Of a DNA stretch of 64,000 nucleotides, positions 42,764 through 51,887 are shown piece by piece (position 1 is the first letter of the stretch; every line of letters starts with the position of its first letter). A program made the position numbers and the translations under genes. The notes below the pieces were generated by a model. The model was given only the letters and a program-made list of their open reading frames with translations, was not told the DNA's origin and did not search any database. The stretch is from Actinoplanes sandaracinus. GTDB lineage: Bacteria; Actinomycetota; Actinomycetes; Mycobacteriales; Micromonosporaceae. The stretch lies in NCBI RefSeq assembly GCF_030009775.1, contig NZ_JASCTH010000014.1, positions 132,343 to 196,342 on the forward strand, given 5' to 3'.

Positions 42764-45700
42764 TTACGCCGGGCCGTCTTCCAGGTCGCCCTCGGTCTCC
42801 AGGTAAAGCTGCTGGAGGGCGGCCAGCGTCTGCGGCTCCGGGGAGTCCCAGAGCTTGCGGTCGGCGGCCTCCAGGAGACGCTCGGTGATGCCGTGCAGGG
42901 CCCACGGGTTGGACTGCCGCATGAACTGCTGGTTCTCCGGGTCGAGGACGTAACTGGCGGCCACCTGCTCGTACATCCAGTCGGTCACCACGCCGGCGGT
43001 CGCGTCGTACCCGAAGAGGTAGTCGACCGTGGCGGCCAGCTCGAAGGCGCCCTTGTAGCCGTGCCGGCGCATGGCCGCGATCCAGCGCGGGTTGACCACC
43101 CGGGCCCGGAAGATGCGGGCGGTCTCCTCGGTGAGACTGCGGGTGCGCGCCTGGTCCGGGTTGGTGTTGTCGCCGATGTACGCGGCCGGCGCCTTGCCGG
43201 TCAGCGCCCGCACCGTGGCGATCATGCCGCCGTGGTACTGGAAGTAGTCGTCGGAGTCGAGGATGTCGTGCTCGCGGGTGTCGATGTTCTTCGCGGCCAC
43301 GTCGATCCGCCGGTAGGCGTTCTCCATGTCGCCGCGGGCCGGCACGCCGTCCAGGCCACGGCCGTAGGCGAAGCCGCCCCACACCGCGTACACCTCGGCC
43401 AGGTCGGCGTCGTCGCGCCAGTTGCGGCTGTCCATCAGCGGCAGGATGCCGGCCCCGTACGCCCCGGGCCGCGACCCGAAGATCCGCATGGTGGCCCGCC
43501 GCCAGTCGCCGTGCTCGCCCTGGTCGCGCAGCGCGTGCTCGCGCACGTAGTTGTCCGGCTCGTCGAGGGCGGCGACCAGCGTGAAGGCGTCGTCGAGCAT
43601 CGCCACCACGTGCGGGAACGCGTCCCGGAAGAAGCCCGAGATGCGGACCGTCACGTCGATCCGCGGCCGGCCCAGCTCGGCGGCCGAGATCGGTTCCAGG
43701 GCGGTGACCCGCCGGGATGCCGGGTCCCAGACCGGCCGCACGCCGATCAGCGCGAGGATCTCGGCGATGTCGTCGCCGGCGGTCCGCATGGCGCTGGTGC
43801 CCCACGCGGAGAGCCCGACCGATTTGGGCCAGTCGCCGTGGTCGGCCCGGTAGCGGGCGAGCAGCGACTCGGCCATCGCCTGCCCGGTCTCCCAGGCGAG
43901 CTGGCTCGGGATGGCCTTGGGGTCGACGGAGTAGAAGTTGCGGCCGGTCGGCAGCACGTTGATCAGGCCGCGCAGCGGTGAGCCGCTGGGCCCGGCCGGG
44001 ACGTAACCGCCGTCGAGGGCGTGCAGCACGTTCGTCAGCTCGTCGGTGGTGCGGGCGAGCCGCGGAACGACCTCGGTCGCGGCGAATTCCAGCACCCGCA
44101 CTACGTCGGCGTTGTCCGACAGGTCCGAGATGCCGGACGGGGACCAGCCACGCTCCTCCATCGCCGTCACGAGCGAGCGGGCCTCCGCCTCGACAGCGTC
44201 GGTCGACGCGGTGGACGCGTCCTCGGTGAGGCCCAGCGCCTCCCGCAGGCCCGGCAGCGCGGCCACCTTGCCGGCCCACATCTGCCGGGCGCGCAGCATG
44301 GCGAGGACCAGGTTGATCCGGGCCTCGCCGACCGGGGCGGCGCCGAGGACGTGCAGCCCGTCGCGGATCTGGACGTCCTTGACCTCACACAGCCATCCGT
44401 CGATGTGCATGATGAAGTCGTCGAACTCCTCGTCCTCCGGACGGTTCGACAGGCCGAGGTCGTGGTCCATCTTGGCGGCCTGGATCAGGGTCCAGATCTG
44501 CGCCCGGATCGCCGGCAGTTTCGCCGGGTCGAGAGCCGCGATGTTGGCGTGCTCGTCGAGAAGCTGCTCCAGCCGGGCGATGTCGCCGTAGGACTCGGCG
44601 CGGGCCATCGGCGGGATCAGGTGGTCGACCAGGGTGGCGTGGGCCCGCCGCTTGGCCTGGGTGCCCTCGCCCGGGTCGTTGACCAGGAACGGGTAGATCA
44701 GCGGCAGGTCGCCGAGCGCCGCGTCGGTGCCGTCCGAGGCCGACATGCCGACGTTCTTGCCGGGCAGCCACTCCAGGTTGCCGTGTTTGCCGACGTGCAC
44801 CACCGCGTGGGCGCCGAAGTCGTCGGCCAGCCATCGGTACGCCGCCAGGTAGTGATGCGAAGGTGGCAGGTCGGGGTCGTGGTAGATGGCCACCGGGTTG
44901 GCGCCGAACCCGCGTGGCGGCTGCACCATCACCACGATGTTCTCGTCGCGGAGCGCGGCCAGCACGATGTCGCCGTCATCGGTGTAGAGCTCGCCCGGCG
45001 GCGGCCCCCAATGCCGCTGGACGCTCTCCCGGAAGTCGTCCGGCAGGGTCTCGAACCACGCCACGTAGCGCTCTCCCGAGATCCGCACCGGGTTCGAGGC
45101 GAGCTGTTCCTCGGTGAGCCAGTCCGGGTCCTGCCCGCCGGCCGCGATGAGGGTGTGGATCAGGGAGTCGCCGTCGTAGTCGGTGAAGGATCCGACCTGG
45201 TAGCCGCGTTCCTGGAAAGCCGCCAGCAGAGCGACCGTCGAAGCCGGGGTGTCCAGGCCGACCGCGTTGCCGATCCGCGAGTGCTTGGTCGGGTACGCCG
45301 ACAGCATCAGCGCGATCTTTCGTTCCGACGGCGGCGTGTGCCGCAGCCGGGCGTGCGCCACCGCGATCCCGGCCACCCGGGAGGCCCGCTCCTCATCGGC
45401 CACGTAGACCGAGAGGCCGTCGGCGTCGATCTCCTTGAACGAGAACGGCACCGTGATGATCCGGCCGTCGAACTCGGGGATCGCCACCTGCGTGGCCGCG
45501 TCCAGCGGCGTCAGGCCGTCGTCGCTGGCCTCCCAGGCCGCGCGGGAGCTGGTCAGGCACAGTCCCTGAAGGATCGGCACGTCAAGGTCGGCGAGCACCC
45601 CGACGTCCCACGCCTCGTCGTCGCCGCCGGCGCCCGCCGTGGCCGGCTTGGTGCCGCCCGCGGCCAGCACCGTCACCACCAGCGCGTCGGCCTTGCGCAG

Positions 45701-46297
45701 CTCGGTCAAAAGCTCGGGCGGCGCGGTGCGCAGCGAGGCGGTGAAGATCGGTAGCGCACGCGCGCCCTTCGCCTCGATCGCCCGGCAGAGCGCCTCGATG
45801 AAGGCGGTGTTCCCGGCCATGTGGTGGGCGCGGTAGTAGAGAACCGCGACGGTCTCCCGGCCGTCCTGCCCGGAGCGGGGCAGGAGACCCCACTGCGGAG
45901 CCTCGACGGCCGGCGCGAAACCGTTGCCGGTCAGCAGCACCGTGTCGGAGAGGAAGTCGTGCAGCGACGCCAGGTTCTCCGCGCCGCCCTGCGCCAGGTA
46001 GATGTGCGCGTCCGCCGCGACCCCGGCCGGCACCGTGGAGAGTTTCATCAGGTCGGCGTCGGGCGCCTGCTCGCCACCGAGCACGACCACCGGCACACTG
46101 CCCGCGAGCAGCGTGTCCAGGCCCTCTTCCCAGGCTCGGCGGCCACCGAGGATGCGCACCACGACGAGCTCGACACCGTCGAGCAGCGCGGGGAGATCGG
46201 CCACCCCGGTCCGGGCGGGGTTCGCCAGACGCCAGGCCGAGCCGCTGGCCCGGGCACTGAGCAGGTCGGTGTCAGATGTCGACAGCAACAGGAACAC
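42764..46297 (-). CDS. cobN: Cobaltochelatase subunit CobN
   Basis: Encodes 1177 aa, in the normal range for CobN, the large subunit that binds hydrogenobyrinate a,c-diamide during ATP-dependent cobalt insertion. The magnesium-chelatase-H-like fold is evident in VLYYRAHHMAGNTAFIEALCRAIEAKG, HVGKHGNLEWLPGKN and LSAWGTSAMRTAGDDIAEILALIG. GTG 46297 is chosen, with GGGGAG 8 nt upstream; GTG 46306 is an alternative. The frame further upstream lies in the riboswitch and is not coding. CobS/CobT or ChlI/ChlD-like partners are not in the window. Confidence 0.95.
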   Translation of the reverse strand: MFLLLSTSDTDLLSARASGSAWRLANPARTGVADLPALLDGVELVVVRILGGRRAWEEGLDTLLAGSVPVVVLGGEQAPDADLMKLSTVPAGVAADAHIYLAQGGAENLASLHDFLSDTVLLTGNGFAPAVEAPQWGLLPRSGQDGRETVAVLYYRAHHMAGNTAFIEALCRAIEAKGARALPIFTASLRTAPPELLTELRKADALVVTVLAAGGTKPATAGAGGDDEAWDVGVLADLDVPILQGLCLTSSRAAWEASDDGLTPLDAATQVAIPEFDGRIITVPFSFKEIDADGLSVYVADEERASRVAGIAVAHARLRHTPPSERKIALMLSAYPTKHSRIGNAVGLDTPASTVALLAAFQERGYQVGSFTDYDGDSLIHTLIAAGGQDPDWLTEEQLASNPVRISGERYVAWFETLPDDFRESVQRHWGPPPGELYTDDGDIVLAALRDENIVVMVQPPRGFGANPVAIYHDPDLPPSHHYLAAYRWLADDFGAHAVVHVGKHGNLEWLPGKNVGMSASDGTDAALGDLPLIYPFLVNDPGEGTQAKRRAHATLVDHLIPPMARAESYGDIARLEQLLDEHANIAALDPAKLPAIRAQIWTLIQAAKMDHDLGLSNRPEDEEFDDFIMHIDGWLCEVKDVQIRDGLHVLGAAPVGEARINLVLAMLRARQMWAGKVAALPGLREALGLTEDASTASTDAVEAEARSLVTAMEERGWSPSGISDLSDNADVVRVLEFAATEVVPRLARTTDELTNVLHALDGGYVPAGPSGSPLRGLINVLPTGRNFYSVDPKAIPSQLAWETGQAMAESLLARYRADHGDWPKSVGLSAWGTSAMRTAGDDIAEILALIGVRPVWDPASRRVTALEPISAAELGRPRIDVTVRISGFFRDAFPHVVAMLDDAFTLVAALDEPDNYVREHALRDQGEHGDWRRATMRIFGSRPGAYGAGILPLMDSRNWRDDADLAEVYAVWGGFAYGRGLDGVPARGDMENAYRRIDVAAKNIDTREHDILDSDDYFQYHGGMIATVRALTGKAPAAYIGDNTNPDQARTRSLTEETARIFRARVVNPRWIAAMRRHGYKGAFELAATVDYLFGYDATAGVVTDWMYEQVAASYVLDPENQQFMRQSNPWALHGITERLLEAADRKLWDSPEPQTLAALQQLYLETEGDLEDGPA

Positions 46298-46344
46298 GCG
46301 CTGCACTCCCCTCGGGGTCCGCGCCCCGGGTAGATCGGATGTCA

Positions 46345-46470
46345 CGGCGACCGGAGTTCCTGGCTCCCAGGGCGAACCCTGGTGACAGTGGCGGGACCGC
46401 GCCGGACTCGCACCGGCTTCCTCCGCGGCGTCGCCGCTCGTAGCCCCTAACCATTCCGAACGCTGGTGCG
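46345..46470 (-). promoter_or_regulatory. Cobalamin (adenosylcobalamin) riboswitch
   Basis: On the minus strand the leader of cobN shows the B12 riboswitch core in order: GAAGCCGGTGCGAGTCCGGC, then GGTCCCGCCACTGT, then GGGAGCCAGGAACTCC (B12 box). The end of the element is about 50 nt from the cobN start, so excess adenosylcobalamin should shut off cobN by hiding its ribosome site or ending transcription. Boundaries are approximate. Confidence 0.93.
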
Positions 46471-46539
46471 CGCCGTCAAGGCGGGGCGGCGTCTGTGACG
46501 CTCCCGACCCGAAGGTGAGGTCCCCTCGGGGGGCCGTCG

Positions 46540-46545
46540 TAGTAT
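46540..46545 (+). promoter_or_regulatory. -10 element of leaderless cobG
   Basis: TAGTAT lies exactly 7 nt before ATG 46553, and no Shine-Dalgarno is present. If transcription starts at the ATG, cobG cannot carry a riboswitch, unlike the divergent cobN. Confidence 0.5.
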
Positions 46546-46552
46546 CCGGGCC

Positions 46553-47854
46553 ATGCCTCCCCGCCGATCCTCCGACACGGACGCCTGCCCCGGCGCGCTG
46601 CGGCTGCACGCCGCCGCCGACGGCATGCTGGCCCGGGTCCGGCTCCCCGGGGGGATGCTGTCCGGCGCCCAGCTGCGCTCGCTGCGCGAGCTGGCCGAGG
46701 AGTTCGGCGACCACCATCTGGAGCTGACCTCGCGGGCGAACCTCCAACTCAGAGCGTTGACAGCCGACGATGCCCCAGCGTTGGCGAGCCGCTTGCGCGC
46801 CGCTGGGCTGCTGCCTTCCACCACCCACGACGGGGTACGCAACATCGCGTCACCGCCGCTCGCCGGGCCACCTCTCCGCGCTCTCGTAGGACACCTGGAC
46901 CGCGCGCTCCTCAGCGATCCCGTCCTGGCCACGCTGCCGGGGAAGTTCCTGTTCGCGATCGGCCGCGTCCCGCTCGCCGCCGACGTGGCGGCGGTCCCGG
47001 CCGGCGCCGCGGGTTCGTTCGCCATCCGTTTCGACGGCCACGACACCGGGATCCGGGTCGGCGCCGACGGTGTGGTGCCGGCGCTGATCGCCGCCGCGCA
47101 CGCGTTCCTGGCCGAACGGGAGGCGCAGCGCGAGTCACCGGACCGGTCACCGCACGCCGCCGGGCCGGCCGTGTGGCGGCTGCGCGAACTCGCCGGCGGC
47201 CCGGGCCGCGTCTCCGCCCGGGTGGTGTCCGCGCTCGGCCTGACGCCGGTGCCGGCGCCGGTCGCGGCGCCGGCCGACGCCCCGGAGCCCGGTGACCTGA
47301 TCGGGGTCGTGCCGCAGGCCGGTGGCCTCGCGGCGATCGCGGCGCTGGTGCCGGTGGGGCGGGTGGGCGGCGTACCCATGAAGATCTTGGAAGAAGCGGA
47401 CCTGCTGGTCGTGACGCCCTGGCGCGGGGTGGTCGTGCCCGATCTGACGCCGGAGGCGGCACGCGGCTGGGCCGGCCGCCTGGCCGGCGCCGGGCTGGCC
47501 GTGACGCCGGGCTCGCCCTGGTCCGGGGTGACCGCCTGCGCCGGGCGCCCCGGCTGCGCGAAGTCGCTGGCCGACGTCCGTGCCGACGCCACCGCCGCGG
47601 CCCGCGCCGTTCGCGGCCTGCCGGTCCACTGGGTGGGCTGCGCCCGCGCGTGCGGCAGCCCGGCGGGCCCGCACGTGCGTGCCGAGGCCACCGGCGACGG
47701 CTACCTGATCACCCGTGTGCCCGCGTCCGGCGACCACCCCGCCGTGCATGTGCCCGAGGCCGCCCCGGCGAACCGGGGCGAGCCGGTGGACGAAGGATCC
47801 GGGCCGGTGACGGGTGATCTGGGTGACGTGGTGGCTGTGGCGAGGAGGCCCTGA
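46553..47854 (+). CDS. cobG: Precorrin-3B synthase
   Basis: Encodes 433 aa. Two nitrite/sulfite-reductase ferredoxin-like half domains and siroheme-reductase-type segments (HLELTSRANLQLRAL; GVRNIASPPLAG) are present. Four cysteines Cys329, Cys335, Cys363 and Cys367 (CAGRPGC and CARAC) should bind a [4Fe-4S] cluster. CobG hydroxylates precorrin-3A with O2, so its presence marks the aerobic cobalamin route. The length and Ala/Pro-rich linkers (about 230-246) are typical for actinobacteria. cobH follows after 3 bp. Confidence 0.92.
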   Translation: MPPRRSSDTDACPGALRLHAAADGMLARVRLPGGMLSGAQLRSLRELAEEFGDHHLELTSRANLQLRALTADDAPALASRLRAAGLLPSTTHDGVRNIASPPLAGPPLRALVGHLDRALLSDPVLATLPGKFLFAIGRVPLAADVAAVPAGAAGSFAIRFDGHDTGIRVGADGVVPALIAAAHAFLAEREAQRESPDRSPHAAGPAVWRLRELAGGPGRVSARVVSALGLTPVPAPVAAPADAPEPGDLIGVVPQAGGLAAIAALVPVGRVGGVPMKILEEADLLVVTPWRGVVVPDLTPEAARGWAGRLAGAGLAVTPGSPWSGVTACAGRPGCAKSLADVRADATAAARAVRGLPVHWVGCARACGSPAGPHVRAEATGDGYLITRVPASGDHPAVHVPEAAPANRGEPVDEGSGPVTGDLGDVVAVARRP

Positions 47855-47857
47855 GTG

Positions 47858-48475
47858 ATGGACTACATACGCGACGGAGCGGAGATCTACCGGCGATCGT
47901 TCGCCACGATCCGGGCCGAGGCGGACCTGTCCGGGCTGCCGGAGGACGTGTCCCGGGTGGTGGTCCGGATGATCCACGCCTGCGGGATGGTGGATCTGGT
48001 GGACGATGTCCGGTTCAGTCCGGGAGTGGTCACCGCGGCACGGACGGCGCTGCTCGGCGGGGCGCCGATCCTGTGCGACGCCGAGATGGTGGCGTCCGGG
48101 GTGACCCGCGCCCGGCTGCCCGCCGCCAACGAGGTGATCTGCACCCTTCGTGACCCGGGCGTGCCGTCGCTGGCGGCGCGGATCGGCAACACCCGCAGCG
48201 CGGCCGCCCTCGACCTGTGGGGTGACCGTCTCGGCGGTGCCGTGGTGGCGATCGGCAACGCGCCGACCGCCCTGTTCCGGCTGCTGGAGATGGTCGCGGC
48301 GGGCGCGCCGAAACCGGCCGCGGTCCTCGGCATCCCGGTCGGTTTCATCGGCGCGGCCGAGTCGAAGGAGGCTCTCGCGGAGTCCGGCCTGGAATATCTC
48401 GTCGTGCGTGGCCGCCGGGGTGGCAGCGCCATCACCGCGGCCGCGGTGAACGCCCTCGCCTCGGAAGCCGAGTAG
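47858..48475 (+). CDS. cobH: Precorrin-8X methylmutase
   Basis: Encodes 205 aa from ATG 47858, with GAGGAGG about 9 nt upstream; the GTG immediately before it is a less likely start. The conserved MIHACGMVDL contains the catalytic His, and ALLGGAPILCDAEMVASGV and GNAPTALFRLLEM are also typical. CobH moves the methyl group from C-11 to C-12 to give hydrogenobyrinic acid. It is co-transcribed with cobG and probably cobIJ. Confidence 0.95.
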   Translation: MDYIRDGAEIYRRSFATIRAEADLSGLPEDVSRVVVRMIHACGMVDLVDDVRFSPGVVTAARTALLGGAPILCDAEMVASGVTRARLPAANEVICTLRDPGVPSLAARIGNTRSAAALDLWGDRLGGAVVAIGNAPTALFRLLEMVAAGAPKPAAVLGIPVGFIGAAESKEALAESGLEYLVVRGRRGGSAITAAAVNALASEAE

Positions 48476-48543
48476 GTGCTCGCTCCGGACAGCAGGTCAG
48501 CCCCCCACCCCCGGAACGCGATACAGCTCGGAAGCGGAAGAGA

Positions 48544-50157
48544 ATGACGAACGATGCGGCCCCCGGTGACACCGTGGCGGCGAAGACCGGCCGGCTCTAC
48601 GGGGTCGGGCTGGGACCCGGCGACCCGGAACTGGTCACGGTCAAGGCGGCGCGGCTGATCGGCGCCGCCGACGTGGTGGCCTATCACGCGGCACGGCACG
48701 GGCGCAGCAACGCCCGGGCGATCGCCGCCGGCTATCTGCGTGCCGGCCAGATCGAGGAAGCCCTGATCTACCCGGTGACCACGGAGACGACCGATCATCC
48801 CGGCGGTTACCAGGGCGCGATCGACGAGTTCTACACCGAGTCCGCGGCCCGGCTGGCCGCGCATCTCGACGCCGGCCGGGACGTGGTGGTGCTGGCCGAG
48901 GGCGACCCGTTCTTCTACGGCTCCTACATGCACATGCACAAACGCCTGGCCGGACGGTACGACGCGACGGTCGTCCCCGGCGTCACCTCGGTGAGCGCCG
49001 CCTCGGCCGTCCTCGGCAGACCGCTGATGGAACGCGACGAGGTGCTGACCGTGCTGCCCGGCACCCTCGCGCCGAAGGAACTGGCCGCCCGGCTGGCCAC
49101 CACCGACTCGGCCGCCGTGATGAAACTGGGCCGCACCTTCTCCGGCGTCCGGGACGCTCTGGAGCAGGCCGGACGCCTCGACGACGCGTGGTACGTGGAA
49201 CGCGCCACCACCGGCCAGGAGCGCTCCGGCCCGCTGCGGGACGTCGACCCCGCCACCGTGCCGTACTTCTCCCTGGCTCTTCTCCCGAGCCCGGCCGCCG
49301 CCGCCTTCACCGCCGGTTCCGCCGCCCCGGTCCCCCGCGAGCCCGCGGTGCTCGACATGCCGGACCCCGCTCCGGCCGTCCTGGACGAGGCCGCCGCGGC
49401 GACCGGCGGCTCCGGCGGGGTGACCGTCGTCGGGCTCGGCCCCGGCGCCCGGCACTGGCTGACCCCCGAGGCGCAGGAGGCCCTGGCCGAGGCCGACGAT
49501 CTGGTCGGTTACGGGCCCTATGTGGACCGGGTGCCGCCGAACCCCCGCCAGCGCCGCCACTGTTCGGACAACCGGGTGGAGGCCGAACGCGCCGCGTTCG
49601 CGCTGGACCTGGCGAAACAGGGCCGCCGGGTGGCAGTCGTCTCGTCCGGCGACCCGGGCGTCTTCGCGATGGCCGCCGCCGTGCTGGAGGTCGCCGAGGA
49701 TCCGCAGTGGCGCGACGTGCCGATCCGGATCGTCCCGGGCCTGACCGCGGCGCAGGCCGTGGCGAGCCGCGCCGGCGCCCCGCTCGGCCACGACTTCTGC
49801 ATCCTGTCCCTGTCGGACCGGCTCAAGCCGTGGTCGGTCATCGAGGCACGGCTGTCCGCCGCGGCCGCCGCCGACCTGGTGATCGCCCTCTACAACCCGG
49901 CTTCGAAGACCCGCCGCGAGCAGCTGGTCCGGGCGGTGGAGCTGCTGCGCGCCCACCGCGGGCCGGACACCCCGGTGGTGGTCGGCCGGGACGTCGGCGG
50001 CCCCACCGAGACGGTGCGGGTCACGACGCTGGCGGCCCTCGATCCGGCCGGCGTCGACATGCGCTGCCTGCTGATCATCGGCTCGTCGCAGACCCGGTCG
50101 GTGACCCGCGGCAACGGCGCGACGGCGGTCTTCACCCCACGGCACTACCCGGCCTGA
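48544..50157 (+). CDS. cobIJ: Fused precorrin-2 C20- and precorrin-3B C17-methyltransferase
   Basis: Encodes 537 aa in two tetrapyrrole-methylase halves. Residues about 15-255 are CobI (YGVGLGPGDPELVTVKAARLI; VVLAEGDPFFYGSYMHM; VPGVTSVSAASA) and about 295-535 are CobJ (TVVGLGPGARHWLTPEAQEAL; VSSGDPGVFAMA; IVPGLTAAQAVASRAGAPLGHDFC). An Ala/Pro-rich linker (about 258-292) joins them. GGAAGAG lies right before the ATG. Fusion couples the C-20 and C-17 methylations that flank the CobG step. CobL, CobM and CobK are not in this window. Confidence 0.94.
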   Translation: MTNDAAPGDTVAAKTGRLYGVGLGPGDPELVTVKAARLIGAADVVAYHAARHGRSNARAIAAGYLRAGQIEEALIYPVTTETTDHPGGYQGAIDEFYTESAARLAAHLDAGRDVVVLAEGDPFFYGSYMHMHKRLAGRYDATVVPGVTSVSAASAVLGRPLMERDEVLTVLPGTLAPKELAARLATTDSAAVMKLGRTFSGVRDALEQAGRLDDAWYVERATTGQERSGPLRDVDPATVPYFSLALLPSPAAAAFTAGSAAPVPREPAVLDMPDPAPAVLDEAAAATGGSGGVTVVGLGPGARHWLTPEAQEALAEADDLVGYGPYVDRVPPNPRQRRHCSDNRVEAERAAFALDLAKQGRRVAVVSSGDPGVFAMAAAVLEVAEDPQWRDVPIRIVPGLTAAQAVASRAGAPLGHDFCILSLSDRLKPWSVIEARLSAAAAADLVIALYNPASKTRREQLVRAVELLRAHRGPDTPVVVGRDVGGPTETVRVTTLAALDPAGVDMRCLLIIGSSQTRSVTRGNGATAVFTPRHYPA

Positions 50158-50172
50158 CCGGCCCGGAGCAGT

Positions 50173-50200
50173 CGGCGGCGGCCACCATCGGCCGCCGCCG
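50173..50200 (+). terminator. Terminator after the cob genes
   Basis: An 11-bp, all-GC stem (50173-50183 with 50190-50200) with a 6-nt loop lies 16 bp after the cobIJ stop. No U-tract is present. It separates the cob operon from the glycosidase gene. Confidence 0.7.
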
Positions 50201-50333
50201 CCGGAATGAAGGCGGGTTTCCGGCCCCGCTCCCGCACCGCAACCGCACTACCCCGCATCAGCCCTGATGAGTGGTGCCCACCAGCCGAATGGAGGGGCCA
50301 ATCCACCTGATGAAAGTGAAGGGCTGAACGATA

Positions 50334-51887
50334 GTGAGAAGTTCTCGTACCCGCGCGGCGACCCTGGCTTCCTCGCTCCTGCTCGCTGTGGCGGTACCGG
50401 CTTCCGCGTCAATGGCGGCGACCACCTCGGAGCCCTCACCCGAGGTTTCGGCGCTCCCGGTCGGCAGCCCGGCCCCCGTCACGGCACGGATCGCGTCGAC
50501 GGCGACGCTGGAGAGCCGGCTCGCCGCGGTGACGTCCGCCCGGACCATCAACTACTACCCGTCGAACGCCGGCTGGTCGGCGATGTGGACGGCCTTCGAC
50601 GCCGGCCGCATCGAGGAGGACATGGCCAAGGCGGCGGCGCTGGGCGCGGACAACGTGCGGATCATCGTCTTCCCACAGGCCTTCGGCTACCCCACACCCA
50701 AGGCCGAGTACGCCGAGCGGCTCCGCAAATTCATCAGCATCGCCGACTCCCAGGGCCTCACCGTCAAGCTGACCCTGTTCGACTGGTGGTCCGGCTACTC
50801 CGACGCGGCCGGCAGCGCCGCCTGGGCGCAGACCGTGCTGACGCCGTACGCCGACGACCCCCGCGTCCTGTCCGTGGAGCTGAAGAACGAGTTCGTGTCG
50901 ACCGACCCGGCCGCCGTAGCATGGGTGAGCGCGCTGATCCCGGCGGTCCGCTCGGCCGTCCCGCAGATGCCGCTGACCCTGTCGGTGGACGGCCAGAGCG
51001 GCGCGGCCGGCCTGGCCCGGATCAAGGCGTCCCTGGTGGACACCCCGCTCGACTACTACGACTACCACTTCTACGGCAACTCCGAGCGAGCGCTGGCCGA
51101 GATCCGCCGGGCCCAGAGCGCGGTCAGCCCGGACCCGATCGTGATCGGCGAGACCGGGCTGAGCACCGCCACCAGCAGCGAGGGCGAGCAGGCCGCGTTC
51201 CTGGCCCGGGTCTACCAGGCGGCGAACGTCGCCGGCGTCCGGTCGGTGGCCCCGTGGACGCTCTACGACTTCGCCGACGGCGCGATCCCGACCAACTCGC
51301 AGGTCTCGAAGGTGCCGGCGCAGTACCGGTTCGGCCTCTACCGGGCCGACGGGTCGGCCAAGTTCGCGGCGACCGTGGTCCGGGCCGCCTGGCAGGGCAC
51401 CCCCATGTCGGAGGAGGTTCTGGACCTCGGCTTCGAGGCCAGCCCCGGCAGCTCGCCGTGGCGGCCGTACCTCGCCGACGAGGGCGTCGCCGTCCGGGCC
51501 CGGGACATGGGCCGCACCGGCACCAACTCGGCGCGGTTCACCGGCACCACCCGGACCGCCACCACCCTGCCGTCGGTCCGCACCTCGCCGGTGACGCCGG
51601 TCGAGGCCGGGCAGGGCTGGCACGCCGAGGCGTGGGCCCGCGGCCTCGACGTCACGGGCGCCAACGAGATCGCGCTGAGCTGGTTCGACATCAACGACAA
51701 GTGGCTGGGGCAGAACACCTCGAAGCGGGTCGTGGCCGGCACCACCGACTGGACCCTGCTGACCGTGGACGCGGTCGCCCCGGCCGGAGCGACCAGCGTC
51801 CAGCTTCACCTCAAGTCGGGTGACAACAAGGGCAGTGTCTGGTTCGACGACGTGGCGCTGTCCCCGGTCCCGGCCGACGGCTCCTGA
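50334..51887 (+). CDS. Secreted clan-A glycoside hydrolase with C-terminal carbohydrate-binding domain
   Basis: Encodes 517 aa from GTG 50334. A Sec signal peptide (about 1-28, cleavage after ASA or AMA) precedes a (beta/alpha)8 cellulase-like domain (about 70-345). Glu186 in VELKNEF fits the acid/base and Glu273 in VIGETGL the nucleophile of GH5/GH39-type retaining enzymes. A beta-sandwich (about 355-510, starting LDLGFEASPG) resembles CBM4/9-type modules. The protein would cut a beta-linked glycan outside the cell. It faces the exopolysaccharide operon and its 3' end overlaps the last glycosyltransferase gene by 82 bp, so it may trim or degrade that polymer. Confidence 0.83.
   Translation: MRSSRTRAATLASSLLLAVAVPASASMAATTSEPSPEVSALPVGSPAPVTARIASTATLESRLAAVTSARTINYYPSNAGWSAMWTAFDAGRIEEDMAKAAALGADNVRIIVFPQAFGYPTPKAEYAERLRKFISIADSQGLTVKLTLFDWWSGYSDAAGSAAWAQTVLTPYADDPRVLSVELKNEFVSTDPAAVAWVSALIPAVRSAVPQMPLTLSVDGQSGAAGLARIKASLVDTPLDYYDYHFYGNSERALAEIRRAQSAVSPDPIVIGETGLSTATSSEGEQAAFLARVYQAANVAGVRSVAPWTLYDFADGAIPTNSQVSKVPAQYRFGLYRADGSAKFAATVVRAAWQGTPMSEEVLDLGFEASPGSSPWRPYLADEGVAVRARDMGRTGTNSARFTGTTRTATTLPSVRTSPVTPVEAGQGWHAEAWARGLDVTGANEIALSWFDINDKWLGQNTSKRVVAGTTDWTLLTVDAVAPAGATSVQLHLKSGDNKGSVWFDDVALSPVPADGS

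Noticed and set aside
46298..46828. N-terminal extension of CobN
   Set aside because: It runs through the cobalamin riboswitch and antisense to cobG.
40742..50160. Mobile or genomic-island origin of the cobalamin cluster
   Set aside because: No integrase, transposase, tRNA or flanking repeat, and base composition is like the rest of the window.
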